Positions 43,825 to 52,510 of a stretch of DNA of 53,058 nt are shown piece after piece. Location of the stretch: contig JAFMML010000015.1 of assembly GCA_017859745.1 (NCBI GenBank), positions 1 to 53,058 of the forward strand. Reading direction: 5' to 3'. This stretch comes from Planctomycetota bacterium (GTDB lineage Bacteria; Planctomycetota; Phycisphaerae; Phycisphaerales; SM1A02). The notes beneath the pieces were generated by a model. It did not search any database. It saw nothing but the letters and a program-made list of their open reading frames with translations, and was not told the origin of the DNA. How positions within the stretch are numbered: the stretch's first letter is position 1; each line of letters starts with the position of its first letter. Both the position numbers and the translations under genes were made by a program.

Positions 43825-44898
43825 TCAGGCGGGCAGGACCACGACGCTCTCGTTCTCGACCGAAAGGGTCACCTCGGCGCCCGGCGCCGGCAGATGCTCG
43901 GGATCGGCCTGCAGCACCTTGACCGGAGGCGTGTCTCCCTCGATCTCGACGAGATGCTGGGCGACCTTGCCGAGGTACATCGTCGAGCGGAGCGTCCCGT
44001 GCAGGCGGTTTCCCCCGGCCGGCGAACCATCGGTCACGATGCGCAACGCCTCGGGTCGGATCGACAAGGTGACGCCCGCGCGGGGCGGCGCGGCCGCGTC
44101 GAAGGCGTTGGAACGCAGGGGGCCCGCGGGCGTCTGGAGGTTGGCGATTCCACCCTCGACCGACTCGACCTCGGCGTCGATGAAGTTGCTCTCGCCGAGG
44201 AAGTCCGCGACGAAGCGGTTCGCCGGGCGACGGTAGAGGTCGCGCGGCGCCCCCTCCTGCATCGATCGGCCGTCGCGAAGCACGACCATGCCGTCGGCCA
44301 TCGAGAGGGCCTCCTCCTGGTCGTGGGTCACGTAGACCGCGGTCAGGCCGCGGTCGGCGCAGAGGTGGCGGATCTCGCTGCGCATCTCGAGACGCAGCTT
44401 CGCGTCGAGGTTCGACAGCGGCTCGTCGAGCAGCAGGACCTTCGGCTCGATCACCATGGCGCGGGCCAGCGCCACCCGCTGCTGCTGACCGCCGGAGAGT
44501 TCGGTGGGCTTGCGCTCCTCGAGGCCGTTCATGCGGACGCCCTCGAGGGCCCGGGCCACCCGCGACTGGATCTCGGCCTTGGGCACCTTGCGCACCTTCA
44601 GGCCGAAGGCGACGTTCTCGAAGACCGACAGGTGAGGCCAGAGGGCGTAGCTCTGAAAGACCATGCCGCACTCGCGCCGCTCGGCCGGGGTGCCGGTGAC
44701 GTCGCGCCCGTCGAAGAGGATGCGGCCTTCGCTGGGGCTGACGAACCCCGCCAGCATCCGCAACAGGGTCGTCTTGCCGCACCCGGACGGGCCCAGCAGG
44801 AAGAAGAGATCGCCCGAAGGGATCTCGAGATCGACGCCGTCGACCGCCACGGTGCGACCGAAGCGCTTGCGGAGACTCTCGATGCGGATGGCGGTCAT
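43825..44898 (-). CDS. ABC transporter ATP-binding protein, PotA/FbpC/UgpC type
   Basis: 357 aa. Walker A GPSGCGKTT, Q-loop MVFQSYALWPHLSV, signature LSGGQQQR, Walker B VLLLDEPLSNLD, switch His VTHDQEEA, then a C-terminal TOBE/MOP domain (about 240-357, FVADFLGESNFIDA, LSIRPEALRI) as in importers for polyamines, ferric iron or sugars. No permease or binding protein is adjacent, so the partner and substrate are unknown. The start is ATG 44898; a TATCCT box stands 9 nt upstream, suggesting a leaderless or very short-leader mRNA. Confidence 0.9.
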   Translation of the reverse strand: MTAIRIESLRKRFGRTVAVDGVDLEIPSGDLFFLLGPSGCGKTTLLRMLAGFVSPSEGRILFDGRDVTGTPAERRECGMVFQSYALWPHLSVFENVAFGLKVRKVPKAEIQSRVARALEGVRMNGLEERKPTELSGGQQQRVALARAMVIEPKVLLLDEPLSNLDAKLRLEMRSEIRHLCADRGLTAVYVTHDQEEALSMADGMVVLRDGRSMQEGAPRDLYRRPANRFVADFLGESNFIDAEVESVEGGIANLQTPAGPLRSNAFDAAAPPRAGVTLSIRPEALRIVTDGSPAGGNRLHGTLRSTMYLGKVAQHLVEIEGDTPPVKVLQADPEHLPAPGAEVTLSVENESVVVLPA

Positions 44899-45050
44899 GG
44901 GCCGTGGAGGATATCGCCGTCCTCGGCGTGCGAGCGGATGCCGCCGCCTTTCCCGCAGTCCGATCGCGATCCGGTCCGACCGGACCTCCGGGCATCCTCC
45001 GCCGACAGCGCCGCCCACTCGACCTCCGAACCGACTAGATTCACGCGGGC

Positions 45051-45431
45051 ATGCCTCAGAACCGCCGACCGATGCTCCGCGCCCACACCAGCTCCGCCCA
45101 CGTCGAGGCGAAGGCCCTGGCCATCGGCACCGAGCTGGGCCGGCTCGGCCCCTCGCTGAAGCGGCGGGCCGGCCGACTCGCCGGCGTCGCCGAGGCCTGG
45201 CTCGACGCGGCGCCGCCGACGCTGGCGCGGCTCGCGTCGATCGAAGGCGTTCGCGGTGGAACCCTCACGCTCGCCGTCGATTCGGCAGGGTGCAAGTTCC
45301 GCGTCGACCGCGCGCTTCGCGAGGGCCTCGAGTCGAAGCTGCGGGAGCGGGTGCCGTCGATCCGCTCGATCCGCGTGCGCATCGCGACACCCGAGATGCC
45401 GGCGCCGCGAGTGCGTCGCATCGACGCCTGA
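45051..45431 (+). CDS. DUF721 protein, related to the helicase loader DciA
   Basis: 126 aa. The C-terminal half has the DUF721/DciA KH-like pattern: VRGGTLTLAVDSAGCKFRVD, ALREGLESKLRERVPSIRSI, RVRI. The N-terminal half (about 1-60) is basic and helical. DciA loads the replicative helicase DnaB in bacteria lacking DnaC/DnaI; whether this copy does so is inference, as no replication gene is adjacent. A TAGATT box ends 9 nt before ATG 45051, suggesting a leaderless start; ATG 45072 is also possible. Confidence 0.75.
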   Translation: MPQNRRPMLRAHTSSAHVEAKALAIGTELGRLGPSLKRRAGRLAGVAEAWLDAAPPTLARLASIEGVRGGTLTLAVDSAGCKFRVDRALREGLESKLRERVPSIRSIRVRIATPEMPAPRVRRIDA

Positions 45432-45746
45432 CGTTCGGAGCGGATCTCCCATCGCCCCGTCGGCATCCGAGGTGATCCAACACATTCGATCGGCCCTCAC
45501 GATCCCCCCGCCGACCGGCGTCCTGCACTCGCCACGGCGACCACCATGTTCCGACGCGAGGCCGCTCGCGCCGACCATCGCGCATCGCGGCGCATGAATC
45601 GAGACCGACGCAACCCGCACTTCCGGCGCCTTCGTCCCCGGTGCCTCGTCTCGTTCGCCATCTGATGTAGGGTGGCTCCAAGCACGATGCGTCATCGTCG
45701 CTCGCAAGCGACGCGAACTCGGTGGCGTCGAGGAGGCGAAGTCCGC
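45432..45746. other. Intergenic region before the osmoprotectant ABC genes
   Basis: About 315 bases with no supported gene. A TAGGGT box at 45666-45671 could be the -10 of the ABC operon, giving a leader of about 70 nt. No clear terminator for the upstream gene was seen. Confidence 0.45.
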
Positions 45747-46565
45747 GTGATCGGGTTCCATGGGGTCGGCTGCTCCTTCGACGAAGGCCGCACCTGGGCG
45801 GTGCGCGGGCTCGATCTGGAACTCGCCGAAGGTCGCCTGCTCTGCCTCGTCGGGGCGTCCGGTTGCGGAAAGAGCACGACCCTGCGGACGATCAATCGTC
45901 TCGTCGAGCCCCGCGAGGGTCGGGTCGAGGTCGACGGCACCGACGTCGCGGCGACCGACCCGGTCGCGCTGCGTCGCTCGGTCGGCTACGTCCTCCAGCA
46001 CATCGGTCTGCTGCCGCATCTGTCCATCCGTCGCAACATCGGACTGGTGCCAAGACTGCTAGGGACCGCCGCCAGCGACATCGAGGCGCGGGTTCGAGAA
46101 CTGCTCGAACTGGTCGGCCTCGATCCCGTCGAGTTCGCCGAACGTCGTCCGCACGAGCTTTCGGGAGGACAGCAGCAGCGGGTCGGCATCGCCCGGGCTC
46201 TTGCCGCACGACCGAAGGTCATGCTGATGGACGAGCCGTTCGGGGCGCTCGATCCTCTGACGCGAGAGAGTCTTCGCCTGGAGTTCCGACGGATCCACGA
46301 CGAACTGGGTCTCACCACGATTCTCGTCACCCACGACATGGCCGAAGCGCTGCTCCTCGGGGACGAGATCGCGGTGCTCGACGCCGGACGTCTGCGTCGT
46401 CACGGCACGCCGCAGGAGCTGCTGGCCGATCCCGGCGACGATCTCGTCGAACAGCTGCTCGGCACGCCGCGGCGCGAAGCGGCGAGACTGGCAGAACTCG
46501 GCGCCCGCGACTCCGGAGCGAGCCGACCCGACGAGCGACACGCCCGACGGGAGGAACGCTCGTGA
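45747..46565 (+). CDS. Osmoprotectant (glycine betaine/choline type) ABC transporter ATP-binding protein
   Basis: 272 aa. Walker A GASGCGKST, Q-loop YVLQHIGLLPHLSI (typical of the OpuCA/ProV branch), signature LSGGQQQR, Walker B VMLMDEPFGALD and His-loop VTHDMAEAL. It lacks the C-terminal CBS domains of OpuCA, the chain ending in an Arg-rich tail. GTG 45747 was chosen as start: AGGAGG lies 10 nt before it, whereas ATG 45687 gives an Arg-rich leader. The stop overlaps the start of the permease gene by four bases (GTGA). Confidence 0.9.
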   Translation: MIGFHGVGCSFDEGRTWAVRGLDLELAEGRLLCLVGASGCGKSTTLRTINRLVEPREGRVEVDGTDVAATDPVALRRSVGYVLQHIGLLPHLSIRRNIGLVPRLLGTAASDIEARVRELLELVGLDPVEFAERRPHELSGGQQQRVGIARALAARPKVMLMDEPFGALDPLTRESLRLEFRRIHDELGLTTILVTHDMAEALLLGDEIAVLDAGRLRRHGTPQELLADPGDDLVEQLLGTPRREAARLAELGARDSGASRPDERHARREERS

Positions 46566-48160
46566 CTCTTCGCGAGCATCTCGCGGAGATCCTCGGGCGT
46601 CTGCCCGAACTGGTCTCGGCGCATCTGGTGCTGAGCACCGTGGCCATCGCGCTCGGTGCCGCGATCAGTCTCCCGCTGGGAATCGCGGCCTCGCGCCGCC
46701 GCGCGGTGCGGGGCCCGGTGCTCGCCTCCGTCGGACTCGTCCAGGCGATTCCGGGCATCGCCCTGCTGGCGCTGATGGTTCCGCTGCTCGTCGTCGTCGG
46801 CACCGCCACGACCTCGATCGCCGGCATCGAGATCCCTCCGCTTGGATTCTGGCCGGCGCTGCTGGCTCTGACGCTCTATTCGATGCTGCCGATGGTTCGC
46901 AACACCGTCACCGGCCTCGAGTCCCTCGATCCGGCGGTGCTCGAGGCCGCGACCGCGATGGGGATGACCCGGCGGCAGCGTCTCCGCATGGTCGAGCTGC
47001 CGCTCGCGATGCCGGTGCTGGTGGCGGGACTTCGCACCGCGACGGTCTGGACCGTCGGCATGGCGACGCTCGCGACGCCCGTCGGCGGCCGAAGCCTGGG
47101 CGAATTCATCTTCGCGGGGCTGCAGACTCGCAACTGGACGATGGTGCTGGTGGGTTGCGCCGCGTCGGCGGTGCTCGCGATCGGCCTCGATCTGCTGATC
47201 GGCCTGCTCGAACGAGCCGCCCGCGCCCGTCGTGGCCGTCTGGGATCGCTCCTGCTGCTTGCGGTCGCGATCGGCGGCGGCATCGCATGGCCCTCCCTCG
47301 TCGCGGAGGATCGCGACGCGCCTGCCGCAACCGCCGATGCCGACGATCGACGACTCCAACGACCGATCAGGCTCGGCGCCAAGACCTTCACCGAACAGTT
47401 TCTGCTCGCTCGAGTCGCCGCCGCGACGCTCGAAGCCGTCGGCTACGAGACCGAGATCGTCGAGGGACTCGGATCGACGGTCATGTTCGACGCCCTTGCG
47501 AGCGGCGAGATCGACGTCTGCATCGACTACTCCGGCACACTCTGGGCGACGGTGCTCGGCCGCGACGCCGGCCCCGGCGCCGATGCGGTGCGCGGCGAGA
47601 TCACCTACCGGCTCGCGGCGGACCACGGGATCCGCGTGCTGGGTTCGCTCGGCTTCGAGAACGCCTACGCCGTCGCGGTCTCCCGCGAGAACGCCCGACG
47701 CCTCGGCCTCGAGGCGATCGGCGATCTCGCCCCGCACGCGCCCGGGCTTCGCTTCGGCGGGGACTACGAGTTCTTCGCACGGCCGGAGTGGCGAGCCATC
47801 CGGGACGGCTACGGCCTCGAGTTCGAGGAGCAGGTCGGCCTCGACTCGACCTTCATGTACGAGGCGTGCGCCCGTGGCGAGGTCGCTGCGATCGCGGCGT
47901 TCTCGAGCGACGGCCGCATCGCGGCGCTCGATCTGGTCACGCTGGACGATCCCGCGGGCACGATTCCTCCCTACGAGGCGGTGCTGCTCGTGGGGCCGTC
48001 GGCGGCGAACGATCCGACCATCGTCGCATCGCTCGAGGCACTCGTGGACACGATCGACGTCGAACTGATGCGCGAGGCGAACCTGCTGGTCGATCGCGAG
48101 GAGAGTCCCCTCAGCGTCGACCGCGCGGCGGCCCGGCTGCTCGAGCGCATCGCGCGTTGA
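46562..48160 (+). CDS. Fused permease and substrate-binding protein of an osmoprotectant ABC transporter
   Basis: 532 aa. Residues 1-220 are the permease: about six helices with the EAA-like loop LEAATAMGMTRRQRLRMVELP and VGMATLATPVGGRSLGEFIF. A further helix (about 224-244) leads to the binding domain (about 260-532) beginning PIRLGAKTFTEQFLLARVAA, then IVEGLGSTVMFDALASGEID, CIDYSGTLWATVLG and DSTFMYEACARGEV, the OpuCC/OsmF family of betaine/choline/carnitine binders. The fused layout matches OpuF/BilE-type importers. Starts at GTG 46562 with GGAGGA 8 nt upstream, overlapping the ATPase stop. Likely imports compatible solutes; the exact ligand is unknown. Confidence 0.92.
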   Translation: MTLREHLAEILGRLPELVSAHLVLSTVAIALGAAISLPLGIAASRRRAVRGPVLASVGLVQAIPGIALLALMVPLLVVVGTATTSIAGIEIPPLGFWPALLALTLYSMLPMVRNTVTGLESLDPAVLEAATAMGMTRRQRLRMVELPLAMPVLVAGLRTATVWTVGMATLATPVGGRSLGEFIFAGLQTRNWTMVLVGCAASAVLAIGLDLLIGLLERAARARRGRLGSLLLLAVAIGGGIAWPSLVAEDRDAPAATADADDRRLQRPIRLGAKTFTEQFLLARVAAATLEAVGYETEIVEGLGSTVMFDALASGEIDVCIDYSGTLWATVLGRDAGPGADAVRGEITYRLAADHGIRVLGSLGFENAYAVAVSRENARRLGLEAIGDLAPHAPGLRFGGDYEFFARPEWRAIRDGYGLEFEEQVGLDSTFMYEACARGEVAAIAAFSSDGRIAALDLVTLDDPAGTIPPYEAVLLVGPSAANDPTIVASLEALVDTIDVELMREANLLVDREESPLSVDRAAARLLERIAR

Positions 48161-48520
48161 GCGGGTCGGGGACGCCGTCCTCGCCGGGGATCGATCCTCG
48201 AACGCCGCGCCACCGACGGCCCATCGACATCCGGTCGGACCTCCGGCACGCTCGCACGCCCCGACGGGTGTCTTGCGCGGGCGTTGGGAGCGAAGAACGT
48301 GCCCGAGTTCGACGGCTCTCCCGATCCCAGACGTCGCGCAGGCCCCCGCACTCCGGCCCGATACCCCCATCCCCGGCTGGCTTGGGGTCTTTACTCGATC
48401 TCGAGCGACGAACTCCGCGGCCGCTCAGGCGAAAATCGAGGGCGGTCTTGTCCGGCGGTCTCGATGCCCGCCCTGCCGCCCCATACCCCATGCCCCATGC
48501 TCCATGCGGAGTCCTCGAAG
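48161..48520. other. Intergenic region upstream of the AA10 protein
   Basis: About 360 bases without a credible gene. The frame of the AA10 gene stays open back to 48284, but the extra residues are Pro/Arg-rich and would bury the signal peptide. It holds the 7-bp tandem array at 48479-48506. Confidence 0.5.
48479..48506. repeat. Tandem array, 4 x 7 bp, in the AA10 leader
   Basis: CCCCATA, CCCCATG, CCCCATG, CTCCATG, ending just before the GGAG ribosome binding site (48508-48511) of the AA10 gene. Confidence 0.7.
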
Positions 48521-49912
48521 ATGCACGCCTCTCGCCGATCGAAGATGGTCACCACCGTGTCCGCAACCATGCTGGTCGCTCTCGCGGCGCCTGCAGCCTT
48601 CGGTCACGGCACGCTTTCCAATCCGCCCAGCCGCATCTACCGGGCCTGGTCCGGCGGCTGCATGGACAACCCCGATCCGTTTCTGCAAGGGATCATCGAT
48701 CAGGACGTCGATGCGTGCTGGAACTGGCACGAGCTGGTCAACTTCGCTCCGGCGGACCAGTACGACCAGTTCGCCGTGCCCTTCGAGCAGATCGTGCCCG
48801 ACGGCAAGCTCGCCAGCGCCGACAACCCGAGGTTCGCGGCGTTCGACACCGTCAGCGATCTCTGGCCCACCACGCCGGTGAGCGAGGGCCCGCTCGAGGT
48901 CACGCTGCATGCCCCTACGCCGCACAACCCACTGAAGATGTACGCCTTCCTGACCACACCCGACCACGAGTGGGGCCAGGAGCCGCTGACCTGGTCGAAG
49001 ATGCAGCCGATTCCGGTGGGACCGGTCACGCTCGACGGCAACGAGTACTCCTTCACCGTCACCCTGCCCCCTCGGAGCGGGAAGCACGCCCTGTACGTGA
49101 TCTGGCAGCGCATCGATCCCGTCGGCGAGGGCTTCTACATGCTGGCCGACGTCGACTTCGGCGACTGCGGCGGGGATTGCGAATGCGCGGGCGATCTCGA
49201 CGACGACGGCCAAGTCGACGGCGCCGATCTGGGGATCATGTTGATCTCCTGGGGCAGTGCCGGCGGCGACGTGACCGGCGACGGCACCACCGACGCTTCG
49301 GACGTGGCCACGCTGCTCGGCGCATGGGGCTCGTGCGGACCGGACTGCGACGGCGACGGCGTCTCCGACTTCGACGAGATCGACGCCGGAGCCGCCGACT
49401 GCAACCTCGACGGCATCCCCGACGAGTGCCAGCAGCAGGCCGACTGCGACGGAGACGGCGTATGGGACGTCTGCGCGATCGGAAGCGGCCAGGTCGCGGA
49501 CTGCGATCTCGACCTCGTGCCCGACGCCTGCCAGATCGCGGCGGATCCGGCGCTGGACGCCGACGGCAACGGCATCCTGGACGAGTGCCAGGTCCACGGA
49601 TTCACCTACGTCTGGGAGATCGCCAACGACTGGGGATCCGGGTTCATCGCCAACCTGACGATCCACAACGACACCGGCCACTGCATCAGCGGATGGGAGG
49701 CGCTGTTCACCGCATCGACCTTCACCCTCGACTCGGTCTGGAACGGCGTGCTGGTCCCGCAGGCGGACGGCACCATCCGGATACTCAACGAGACGTGGAA
49801 CGGCGACATCTGCAGCGGCGAGAGCTTCACGATCGGGATGCAGGCCTCCGGCAGCCCGTCGGCGCCCGTCGGACTGGTGGTGAACGACAGCCCGGTGCCG
49901 CCGGCGCACTGA
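48521..49912 (+). CDS. Secreted multidomain AA10 lytic polysaccharide monooxygenase with dockerin-like, Ca-binding and CBM2 modules
   Basis: 463 aa. Signal peptide 1-28 ends AAPAAFG, exposing His29 (HGTLSNPPSRIY) as the mature N-terminus, as required for the copper histidine brace. The second brace His is H135 in APTPHNPLKMYAFLTTP. The family block GKHALYVIWQRIDPVGEGFY (188-206) supplies the axial aromatic F205. A dockerin-type-I-like pair of Ca loops follows (DLDDDGQVDGADL 225-237 and DVTGDGTTDASDV 250-262, each with an xxAWG/SWG end). Next are Cys/Asp-rich TSP3-like repeats (275-357) and a CBM2 cellulose/chitin-binding domain (359-457; WGSGFIANLTIHNDT, ISGW, WNGDICSGESFTIGM). It should oxidatively cleave crystalline chitin or cellulose. 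ATG 48521 has GGAG 9 nt upstream. Confidence 0.9.
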   Translation: MHASRRSKMVTTVSATMLVALAAPAAFGHGTLSNPPSRIYRAWSGGCMDNPDPFLQGIIDQDVDACWNWHELVNFAPADQYDQFAVPFEQIVPDGKLASADNPRFAAFDTVSDLWPTTPVSEGPLEVTLHAPTPHNPLKMYAFLTTPDHEWGQEPLTWSKMQPIPVGPVTLDGNEYSFTVTLPPRSGKHALYVIWQRIDPVGEGFYMLADVDFGDCGGDCECAGDLDDDGQVDGADLGIMLISWGSAGGDVTGDGTTDASDVATLLGAWGSCGPDCDGDGVSDFDEIDAGAADCNLDGIPDECQQQADCDGDGVWDVCAIGSGQVADCDLDLVPDACQIAADPALDADGNGILDECQVHGFTYVWEIANDWGSGFIANLTIHNDTGHCISGWEALFTASTFTLDSVWNGVLVPQADGTIRILNETWNGDICSGESFTIGMQASGSPSAPVGLVVNDSPVPPAH

Positions 49913-50139
49913 CCCGAGGCGGAGAGTCGCAGGAGCGTCTCGCCCACGCCTCGGCTCGCCATCGCCCGCGCCAGACCGAATCGAATCGCCCCCAGTGCCG
50001 GTCCGGTCCGGTTTGGTCTCTGGTGTCGCCTCTCGGGATGTTCAACTTTCGCTAACAGGCGACCGAAACGGGCTTCGGGCACGTCGGGACTTCAAGACCG
50101 AACTACCTTGAGGCCTCGACGGTCGGAGGGGACCGCCGA

Positions 50140-51981
50140 ATGCCGCGGTGGCGGTCCCGGCGGGGTCCGAGCGCCACCCTCGATCGACTTGCCGCAGGTC
50201 CAGGCTGCGGAACCGCACCCGCACCTGTCACCGTGACTCCAGCAACTTCGCCGATCGTCGCATCCGAGAGCCGACTCGACGAGAGCACCGCCACCGTCGT
50301 GGTGCCGGCGAGCGAGGTCGTCGACACCGGCGCCGCGCCGCCCCCCGAGAGCTTCACGGTGCTTCTGGGAATCTTCGTCGGCGGACTTGCGTTCTTCTTT
50401 CTGGGCGTCGACGGAATCAAGAGCAACCTGAGGCAGTTGACCAGCCGCCGGTTCCGATCGGTGATGGGGCGTCTGACGGCGAAGGCGCCGCTCGCGGCGA
50501 TCTGGGGCCTCGTCTTCGGCGCGATCACGCAGAGCGCGACGGCGGTCGCGTTCATCATGGTCGGCATGATCTCGAGCGGTCTGCTCGCGATGCGACGGGC
50601 GCTGCTGGTGGTCTCGTGGGCCAACCTCGGCACGGTGATGCTGGTGTTCATCGCCACCATCGACATTCGCGCGGCGGTCCTCTACCTGATCGGAATCTCC
50701 GGACTTCTCATCGTCTTCGAGATCCTGAAGAAGGTGCAGTTGTCGGCGCGAGTGTTCCTGAGCATCGGGATGCTTCTCTTCGGCCTGAAGCTGATGAGCG
50801 ACGCCACCAGACCCTTCCCGCAGTTCGAGTGGTTCGGCGAGATCACCACCCTCGTCCAGACCTCGACGTTCATGATCTTCCTGCTCGGGGCGATGCTTCG
50901 GGTGGTGATCCAGTCCTCCTCGGCGATCGTCGTCATCGGCATCGCCCTCGCCGGCGGCGGCCTCTTCAGCGACGAGCAGGTCCTGCTGCTGATGCACGGC
51001 ACCGCCGTCGGCGTCGGAGCCACCGTGCTGCTGCTCTCGAGCAAGAGCGCCGGGACTCCAAGGCAGATCGCCCTCTATCAGGGCATCATCAACGCCGCGA
51101 TCGGGATCGCACTGCTCGGCGTCTTCTACCTCGGGTCCTGGCTCGGCGTGAGCACTCTGCAGGGCCTGCTGTCCGGATTCGGTGACCTCTCCCCCAGCTT
51201 CGCGCTGGCGTTCCTCGTGCAGCAGGGCCTGATTGCGGCGCTCGGAACGGCACTGCTGCCGTTCTCGGAGCGACTGCTTGAACGCCTTGCCCCGGTCACC
51301 GCCGAAGAGCGCCTCGAGCAGCTGGAGTACCTCGGCGCCGCCTCGACCGACGACGTCGACACGGCACTCGTGCTGCTGGCGAAGGAGCAGTCCCGCCTGG
51401 TCTCGATGATGCCGGAGTATCTCGAGACGATCCGATCGGATGCGGGCCCGGACGGCGAGGCGTCGATCGCGCCCGCCACGCGGCTGGAGGCGGCGAAGCG
51501 GATCGACGCGGAGATCCGAGGCCTCGCCGGAGACCTCGCGGCGATGGGGCTCGATTCCCTGGCCGCGTCGCAGCTCCTGAAGATCCAGCAACTGGAGGAG
51601 CTCGCCATGAGCCTTCAGGAGAACCTGGTGCAGTTCGCGAGGACCGCGGAGTCGATCGATGTTCGGAACAATCCGACCGCGACGCGTCTGCGGCACAACC
51701 TCGTCGAGGGGCTCGACACGATCATGCACGCATCGGCGGAGGCGGCCCGGTCCGGCGACGAACTCGACATCGAGCTGCTGCTGGGCATGACCGCCGATCG
51801 CGGTGAACTGATGGAGCGGATCAGATCGATCCACCTGACCAGCGAGGGCGAGATGCCGCTCGAGACTCGAGCGAACCTGCTCTACCTGACCACCTTGTTC
51901 GAGCGAATCGTCTGGACCGTGGGACAGTTGGCTCGTTCCCGTCGAACGGCGAACATGTCCGGGCCCGCCACGGCGATCTGA
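50140..51981 (+). CDS. Na/Pi cotransporter family protein with C-terminal PhoU-like domain
   Basis: 613 aa. Two inverted repeats with the QSxS motifs are present: GAITQSATAVAFIM and RVVIQSSSAIVVIGIALAGG, within about eight to nine helices (residues 72-385). The C-terminal ~200 residues are helical with PhoU character (LLAKEQSRLVSMMPEYLETI, AMSLQENLVQFARTAESIDV). The N-terminal ~70 residues are a Thr/Val/Ala-rich extension. Sodium-driven phosphate uptake or export is expected. ATG 50140 follows AGGGG at 8 nt; a later GTG at 50230 is an alternative. The STAS gene follows after 56 bases, so they may be co-transcribed. Confidence 0.9.
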   Translation: MPRWRSRRGPSATLDRLAAGPGCGTAPAPVTVTPATSPIVASESRLDESTATVVVPASEVVDTGAAPPPESFTVLLGIFVGGLAFFFLGVDGIKSNLRQLTSRRFRSVMGRLTAKAPLAAIWGLVFGAITQSATAVAFIMVGMISSGLLAMRRALLVVSWANLGTVMLVFIATIDIRAAVLYLIGISGLLIVFEILKKVQLSARVFLSIGMLLFGLKLMSDATRPFPQFEWFGEITTLVQTSTFMIFLLGAMLRVVIQSSSAIVVIGIALAGGGLFSDEQVLLLMHGTAVGVGATVLLLSSKSAGTPRQIALYQGIINAAIGIALLGVFYLGSWLGVSTLQGLLSGFGDLSPSFALAFLVQQGLIAALGTALLPFSERLLERLAPVTAEERLEQLEYLGAASTDDVDTALVLLAKEQSRLVSMMPEYLETIRSDAGPDGEASIAPATRLEAAKRIDAEIRGLAGDLAAMGLDSLAASQLLKIQQLEELAMSLQENLVQFARTAESIDVRNNPTATRLRHNLVEGLDTIMHASAEAARSGDELDIELLLGMTADRGELMERIRSIHLTSEGEMPLETRANLLYLTTLFERIVWTVGQLARSRRTANMSGPATAI

Positions 51982-52037
51982 CGCTGGCCAATGGCGTGGA
52001 CGTCGTGCCCCCCTCGCTCAGGAGTCCCGTGACGACC

Positions 52038-52376
52038 ATGAAGATCCTCGAAACACGAGTCGAAGACGTGCTGGTGCTGCGGCCCGAGGGCCGACTCGAC
52101 GGCGTGACGTGCGGCGATGTGGATGCTCGCTTTGCGACGATCGCAGGCGAGATCGATGGCCCGGTGGTCGTCGACTGCGGAGGTCTCGAGTTCGTGTCGA
52201 GTGCCGGCCTTCGGTCGATTCTGGTGCTGGGCAAGCGACAACGGGCCGCGGGCCGCGGATTCACCCTCGCTTCGCCGGCGCCCGCGGTGAGGGAGATCTT
52301 CGATCTCTCCGGCTTCGCGACACTGTTCAAGATGCACCCGGACTGCGACACGGCGGTCGCATCGGTACGAGGCTGA
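52038..52376 (+). CDS. STAS-domain protein (anti-sigma factor antagonist type)
   Basis: 112 aa, a single STAS domain: KILETRVEDVLVLRPEGRLD, VVVDCGGLEFVSSAGLRSIL, LASPAPAVREIFDLSGFATL. Ser54/Ser55 in VSSAG is the candidate phosphorylation site used in partner switching. ATG 52038 gives a normal start; GTG 52029 lies nearer to the AGGAG at 52020-52024. It pairs with the HATPase gene 134 bases downstream, a SpoIIAA/SpoIIAB-like arrangement. No sigma factor or PP2C phosphatase gene is in the window. Confidence 0.87.
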   Translation: MKILETRVEDVLVLRPEGRLDGVTCGDVDARFATIAGEIDGPVVVDCGGLEFVSSAGLRSILVLGKRQRAAGRGFTLASPAPAVREIFDLSGFATLFKMHPDCDTAVASVRG

Positions 52377-52510
52377 ATGGGCGACCGAGCGGTGCACGAC
52401 TCGAGGTCACGCCTGCATTCGCAGTCGGTCCGAAGGCGTCCGACCGGCTGCGTCGATCGGACTGTTCGGGTCGTGGTGCCGTCGCGATGTCGCACGATCG
52501 GGGATGTGCG

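Noticed and set aside
45543-45665. 39-aa open frame starting with ATG near 45546
   Set aside because: Arg-rich, no ribosome binding site, no hydrophobic or conserved segment.
49914-49954. CCGAGGC/GCCTCGG inverted repeat after the AA10 gene as terminator
   Set aside because: The 7-bp arms are 27 bases apart and no T-run follows; not enough to call.
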